Assembly: GCF_900499005.1 (NCBI RefSeq)
Contig: NZ_LS991316.1
Span: forward strand, 1,127,869 to 1,191,868
Direction of reading: 5' to 3'
Length of the DNA stretch: 64,000 nucleotides
Source: Actinomyces culturomici
GTDB lineage: Bacteria; Actinomycetota; Actinomycetes; Actinomycetales; Actinomycetaceae
Within the stretch, counting starts at the first letter, position 1. The number at the start of each line of letters is the position of its first letter. The position numbers were made by a program, and so were the translations under genes. This document shows positions 60,796-64,000 of the stretch, piece after piece. Under the pieces are notes generated by a model. That model saw only the letters and a list, made by a program, of their open reading frames with translations. It was not told the DNA's origin and did not search any database.

Positions 60796-61761
60796 GCGGA
60801 CTGCTCCCGGAAGGACTTGACGTTCATGATGAGGACGGGGACGAGCGTGAGGAGGAGGACGACCGCGATCGCGCTCGCGGAGCCGTAGTTCCGAGAGGAG
60901 AACATCTCGGATGTACATCATCGTCGCGAGCACCTCGGAGTCGTAGTTCCCGTTCGTCAGGACGTAGATGATGTCGAAGATCTTGAGGGCGTTGACCGCC
61001 ATCATCGTCATGACGACGACGACGGAGGGCGCAATCTGCGGGAGGATCACCGAGCGGAAGATCCGCGATTCGCTCGCGCCGTCGATGCGCGCGGCCTCGA
61101 TCGTGTCGACGGGCACCGCCTTCACCGCCGCGGAGAGGATGACCGAGGCGAGGCCGACGCTCATCCACACGCCGATGAAGACGAGCGCGCCGTTGACGGT
61201 CGTCTTATCGGCGAGCCAGGCGACGGGATCGACCTTCGGGAACACGGCGGTGAGGAGCGCGTTGATCGTGCCCGTCTGCGGGAGGCCCGGCGGGTCGTAG
61301 GCGTACATGAAGGACCAGATGACTCCGGCGCCGACGAAGGAGATCGCGGTCGGGAGGACGACGATCGTCCGGACGAGCTTCTCGTATCCGACGCGATCCG
61401 CGAGGGTCGCGACCGCGAGGCCGATCGCCGTGACGAAGACCGTGTAGACGAGGATCCACAAGATGTTGTTCCGCACGGCGATGAGGGTCTCGGGGCGCGT
61501 CAGCACGTCGATGTAGTTCTTCAGACCGACGAAGCGCTCGCCGCGGGCGTCCTTGAGGGAGAGGACGATCGTCGAGATCATCGGGTAGACGAGCGTGAGG
61601 ACCATGAGGACGAGGGCGGGCGCGAGCCAGAGGCCGACGCGGACGCGCCGTCCGACGACGGTGCCCGCCCGCTTGAGGAGCGCCTCGCCGAGGACGAGGT
61701 AGAGGAGGATCCCGATGGGGATCGAAACGCCGGCGACGAGCGCCGTGAGCAGAGGCGACAT
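60753..61761 (-). pseudogene. Frameshifted ABC permease, MalF/AglF-like
   Basis: The first frame runs from ATG 61761 through six expected helices and EAA loop (DTIEAARIDGASESRIFRS) to LATMMYIR. It then leaves frame at CGAGATG (minus strand, 60909-60903), continuing as RLRERDRGRPPP, which is not coding. The true C-terminus, MFSSRNYGSASAIAVVLLLT to RRARTTV, is found in another frame ending at 60753. An added GA (CGAGAGATG) would repair it. As written, the first frame fuses to the MalG-like gene. Confidence 0.85.
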
Positions 61762-61784
61762 CCGTCGACCCCTTCCGAGGACGG

Positions 61785-61814
61785 GGCCGGGGCCCGCTGT
61801 CGCGGGCCCCGGCC
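61785..61814 (-). terminator. Hairpin between the binding-protein and permease genes
   Basis: A 13-bp perfect stem (GGCCGGGGCCCGC with its complement) with a TGTC loop. Such hairpins commonly let the binding protein be expressed above its permeases. Confidence 0.7.
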
Positions 61815-61824
61815 GGTGGGTCGA

Positions 61825-62743
61825 TCAGTGGTTGGCGACGCGGACCTCGTCGAGGTGGGCGAGGATCGAGTCGAGCTTCGTGGGATCGGAGACGTAGTCG
61901 AGGGTCGCGGCCCAGAAGGCCTCGTTCTCGGCCGCTGGCAGCATGTCGGAGGCGTCGAAGTAGGCACCCGTCGACTCCTTGATGAGGTTCGCCTGAGCGA
62001 GGCGGTCCTCGGTCTTGAAGGCGGTATCGGAGACCATCGAGTTCGTCGGGAGCCACTGGCCCGTGTGGGCGACGAGGTCCTGGGATTCGGTGGAGGCCAT
62101 GTACTCGAGGAAGGCGCGGACCTCGGGCGTGTCCTTGAAGGCGCCGAGGATGTTGCCGGAGATCTCGAGGAGGCCCTTGTTCTCGGCCTTCACCGGCGGG
62201 GCGATGAAGAAGTCGAAGTTCTTGCCGACCTCGGTGCCGGGCACCTGCGAGAGGACGGTGTTCGTCAGCCAGTCGGCCTGCATCGCGAGGTTGCACTGGG
62301 CCGGGTCCGCCCACAGCGGGAGGAGGCGCTGACGCCCATCTTGAGGGCGGCCGCCGAGACGCCGGGTCCGCCCACAGCGGGAGGAGGCCCTTCGTGAAGT
62401 CGGTCGAGATGACGGCGGTCGGGCCGCCGTTCACCATCTTCGGGTCGGCCGCGACGGCGCCGAAGGCCTCCCACGCGGCCTTCATCTCGGGCAAGGTCCA
62501 CTCGAGCTCGCCGCGGGTCCACTTCTCGTAGGCGTCGCCGCCGGCGCCGGTGAGGAAGAGCTCCTCGATTCAGTCGGTGGCCGGCCAGCCGGAGGCCGAG
62601 CCGGACTCGAGGGCGACGCACCACGGGGTGGAGCCGGAGTCGGAGCCGGACATGGCCTTGTCGGAGGTTCCCGACGCGCAGGCGGAGAGCACGAGGGCCG
62701 CGGCGACGCCGGCCGCGGGGAGGAGCAGGGTGGACTTCTTCAT
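61825..62743 (-). pseudogene. Alpha-glucoside-type ABC solute-binding lipoprotein, multiply broken
   Basis: The gene begins with a lipoprotein signal (MKKSTLLLPAAGVAAALVLSAC) and ends with a normal binding-protein C-lobe (MQADWLTNTVLSQVPG, AFLEYMASTESQ, DEVRVANH). Three lesions are visible. After residue ~35 it jumps to STPWCVALESGSASGWPATD, a motif usually some 150-200 residues in, so the first lobe is deleted. Codon 58 is TGA (62572-62570) where the motif needs Trp. A 61-bp insertion at about 62328-62388, bounded by a 28-bp duplication, shifts the frame. AAGGA precedes the ATG. Confidence 0.88.
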
Positions 62744-62775
62744 CGTCGATTCCTTCATCATTGAAGAGCAATGAA

Positions 62776-62877
62776 AGTGTATTGCGAAAAGCACTTGTTG
62801 AAAGTGTCGGAGCAAGCGCTGCGGTTCTCGACCGCAGCGGGAAACGATTCGATAACAGCTCTCGGAAAGCACTTTCC
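62776..62877. promoter_or_regulatory. LacI-type operators in the divergent binding-protein/regulator region
   Basis: GGAAAGCACTTTCC (62864-62877) is a perfect interrupted palindrome of LacI type. CGAAAAGCACTTGTTG (62785-62800) and GGGAAACGATTCG (about 62849-62861) are weaker relatives. The minus-strand TACACT (62781-62776) is a likely -10 for the binding-protein gene and abuts the second site; TACGCT (62883-62888) may serve the regulator. Confidence 0.6.
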
Positions 62878-62947
62878 TTCGCTACGCTGGCGCCGAACGC
62901 AGAACCGGGCGACGGGGCCCGGAGCCCCTCACACCGACGGAGGTCGC

Positions 62948-63946
62948 ATGGGCAGCGGAGTCCGACCGACGATCTACGACGTCGCCGAACAGGCGAAGGT
63001 CTCGATCTCCACCGTCTCGAAGACCCTCAACACCCCGCACAAGGTCGCCGAGGCGACGCGTCAGCGCGTCCTCGACGCGATCCAGACGACCGGCTTCCGC
63101 CCCCGCTCGGACGCCTCCCGACGCGCGACGAAGGCGCTCCGCTCGATCGGCGCGATCGCCCCCTTCTCCACGCACCTCTCCTTCTCCGAACGCCTCAACG
63201 GCATCCTCCGCGAATGCACGGCCCACGGGATCGACGTCACGGTCTTCGACGTCATCTCCGACGAGGAGTCGAACTCCATCCTCGAGACCCTCCCGGCGCT
63301 CGACTCGGTCGACGCCCTCATCATCATGGGCGTGAAGTTCTCCGACCGCGTCGCCGAGTCCCTCCGCGACCGCATTCCCACCGTCCTCGTCGACACCACT
63401 CACGAAGGGCTCCCCTCCCTCTCGATCGACGACGAGATCGGAGGCGTCATCGCCGGGCGCCACCTCGTCGAGAACGGCCGCGAGCGCCTCGCCTACGTCG
63501 GCATGGCCCAGTCGCGCGAGGACTTCGACTCCGCGTCGCTCAAGCGCCAGCGCGGCTTCACGAAGGCGCTCGCGATCAACGGGGCGGAACTCCCCGACGA
63601 AAGCGTCCTCATCGTCGGGAAGGACTTCGAGGAGTCGCTCCACGAGATCGAGGAGTTCCTCTCCGGGGGTCGCTTCGACGGCGTCTTCGCCGCGACCGAT
63701 CGGATCGCCGCCACCTGCCTCGCCGCCGCCACGAACCTCGGGATCGCGGTCCCGGACGAGCTCGCCGTCATCGGGTACGACGACGGCCCGATCGCCGAGC
63801 TCATCGAACTGACGACGATCCACCAGCCCCTGAGAGCGACCGGCGAATGGGCGGTCCGCTCCCTTCTCTCCCGCTTCGAGGACCCCGACGCCCTCGTCCC
63901 CTCCCTCACCATGCCCGTCAAGCTCGTGCAGCGACGCACGGCCTGA
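62948..63946 (+). CDS. LacI-family transcriptional regulator of the sugar operon
   Basis: A 332-residue LacI/GalR repressor. The HTH is RPTIYDVAEQAKVSISTVSK (6-25) with the hinge helix near 50-60. The sugar-binding core has DALIIMGVKFSD, RLAYVGMAQSREDFDS, DGVFAATDRIAATCL and ELAVIGYDDGPIAEL. GGAGG lies 4 nt before ATG 62948. It diverges from the broken alpha-glucoside operon and probably repressed it. Confidence 0.92.
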   Translation: MGSGVRPTIYDVAEQAKVSISTVSKTLNTPHKVAEATRQRVLDAIQTTGFRPRSDASRRATKALRSIGAIAPFSTHLSFSERLNGILRECTAHGIDVTVFDVISDEESNSILETLPALDSVDALIIMGVKFSDRVAESLRDRIPTVLVDTTHEGLPSLSIDDEIGGVIAGRHLVENGRERLAYVGMAQSREDFDSASLKRQRGFTKALAINGAELPDESVLIVGKDFEESLHEIEEFLSGGRFDGVFAATDRIAATCLAAATNLGIAVPDELAVIGYDDGPIAELIELTTIHQPLRATGEWAVRSLLSRFEDPDALVPSLTMPVKLVQRRTA

Positions 63947-64000
63947 ACCGACCAGCGAAAGGCCCCTGAGATGATCCCCGGGACCCCCTCCCTCCCCCCG
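63947..64000 (+). other. Window end; possible start of a further gene
   Basis: AAAGG at about 63957 and ATG at 63973 could open another gene of the sugar locus, but only nine codons (MIPGTPSLP) are visible. No function can be given. Confidence 0.3.

Noticed and set aside
59911..61761. A genuine 616-residue fused double permease
   Set aside because: The junction is Arg/Pro/His-rich antisense-like sequence, the missing MalF C-terminus is present in another frame, and the MalG start with ribosome binding site is intact.
62570..62572. Selenocysteine or programmed readthrough at the TGA in the binding-protein gene
   Set aside because: The residue expected in this motif is Trp (TGG to TGA by one base), and two other inactivating lesions are present in the same gene.

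Overview
The window is 64 kb of very GC-rich DNA from a high-GC Gram-positive bacterium, most likely an Actinomycetaceae member (Actinomyces/Schaalia type). I infer this from the GlgE glucan pathway, cysteine-free (C-) ribosomal protein paralogues, DEDDh oligoribonuclease, an ETF/cysteine desulfurase/MnmA operon, and many genes with a -10 hexamer about 6 nt before an ATG or GTG start. It reads as ordinary chromosome with small accessory patches. I see no phage, insertion sequence or CRISPR array.

Region by region. 1-4.3 kb: GtrA-like membrane protein, GH3 beta-glucosidase, a 3' remnant of a second GH3 gene, a lipoprotein. 4.5-9 kb: ketopantoate reductase, HAD phosphatase, MFS exporter, frameshifted membrane acyltransferase. 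9-12.4 kb: split PTS EIIB and EIIA genes, malQ and a second orphan EIIB. 12.4-14.1 kb: tesB followed by two tandem repeat arrays. 14.1-19.4 kb: ettA, ssb-like, orn, ilvA and an orphan winged-helix regulator. 19.6-26.8 kb: metF-metE divergent from a YheO-type regulator, MalY-type C-S lyase and NhaC-family carrier. 27-30 kb: CxxC membrane protein, tRNA-Arg, DinB-like protein, monooxygenase, CPA2 antiporter, rpmF. 30.2-32.6 kb: C- ribosomal operon rpmB-rpmG-rpsN-rpmE2-rpmJ divergent from a degenerate COG0523 protein across a Zur-like box. 32.7-35.8 kb: YigZ, cysK with a candidate cysteine leader peptide, cysE, GNAT. 35.8-43.8 kb: nei, leuS, HIT protein, MntR-like regulator, two tRNA-Lys, bcp, a second NhaC-like carrier. 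44-45.6 kb: hicAB, a repeat-rich gene-poor stretch, tRNA-Leu. 45.6-49.8 kb: etfB-etfA-cysteine desulfurase-mnmA. 50-58.8 kb: glgX, trpS, VIT-family transporter, glgE, glgB. 58.9-64 kb: alpha/beta hydrolase and an alpha-glucoside-type ABC operon with a LacI regulator, in which the binding protein and one permease are broken.

Three themes connect the genes. Alpha-glucan turnover: GlgE builds and GlgB branches glucan, GlgX debranches it and MalQ recycles oligosaccharides, while a dedicated alpha-glucoside importer is decaying. Sulfur amino acids: CysE/CysK make cysteine, probably under attenuation by a Cys-codon leader; the MalY-type lyase, MetF and MetE complete a route from cystathionine to methionine. 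Metals: Zur-type control of zinc-free ribosomal proteins, an MntR-like regulator and a VIT-family transporter.

All calls come from reading sequence and translations; no database search was run. Promoters, operators and terminators are inferred by inspection.
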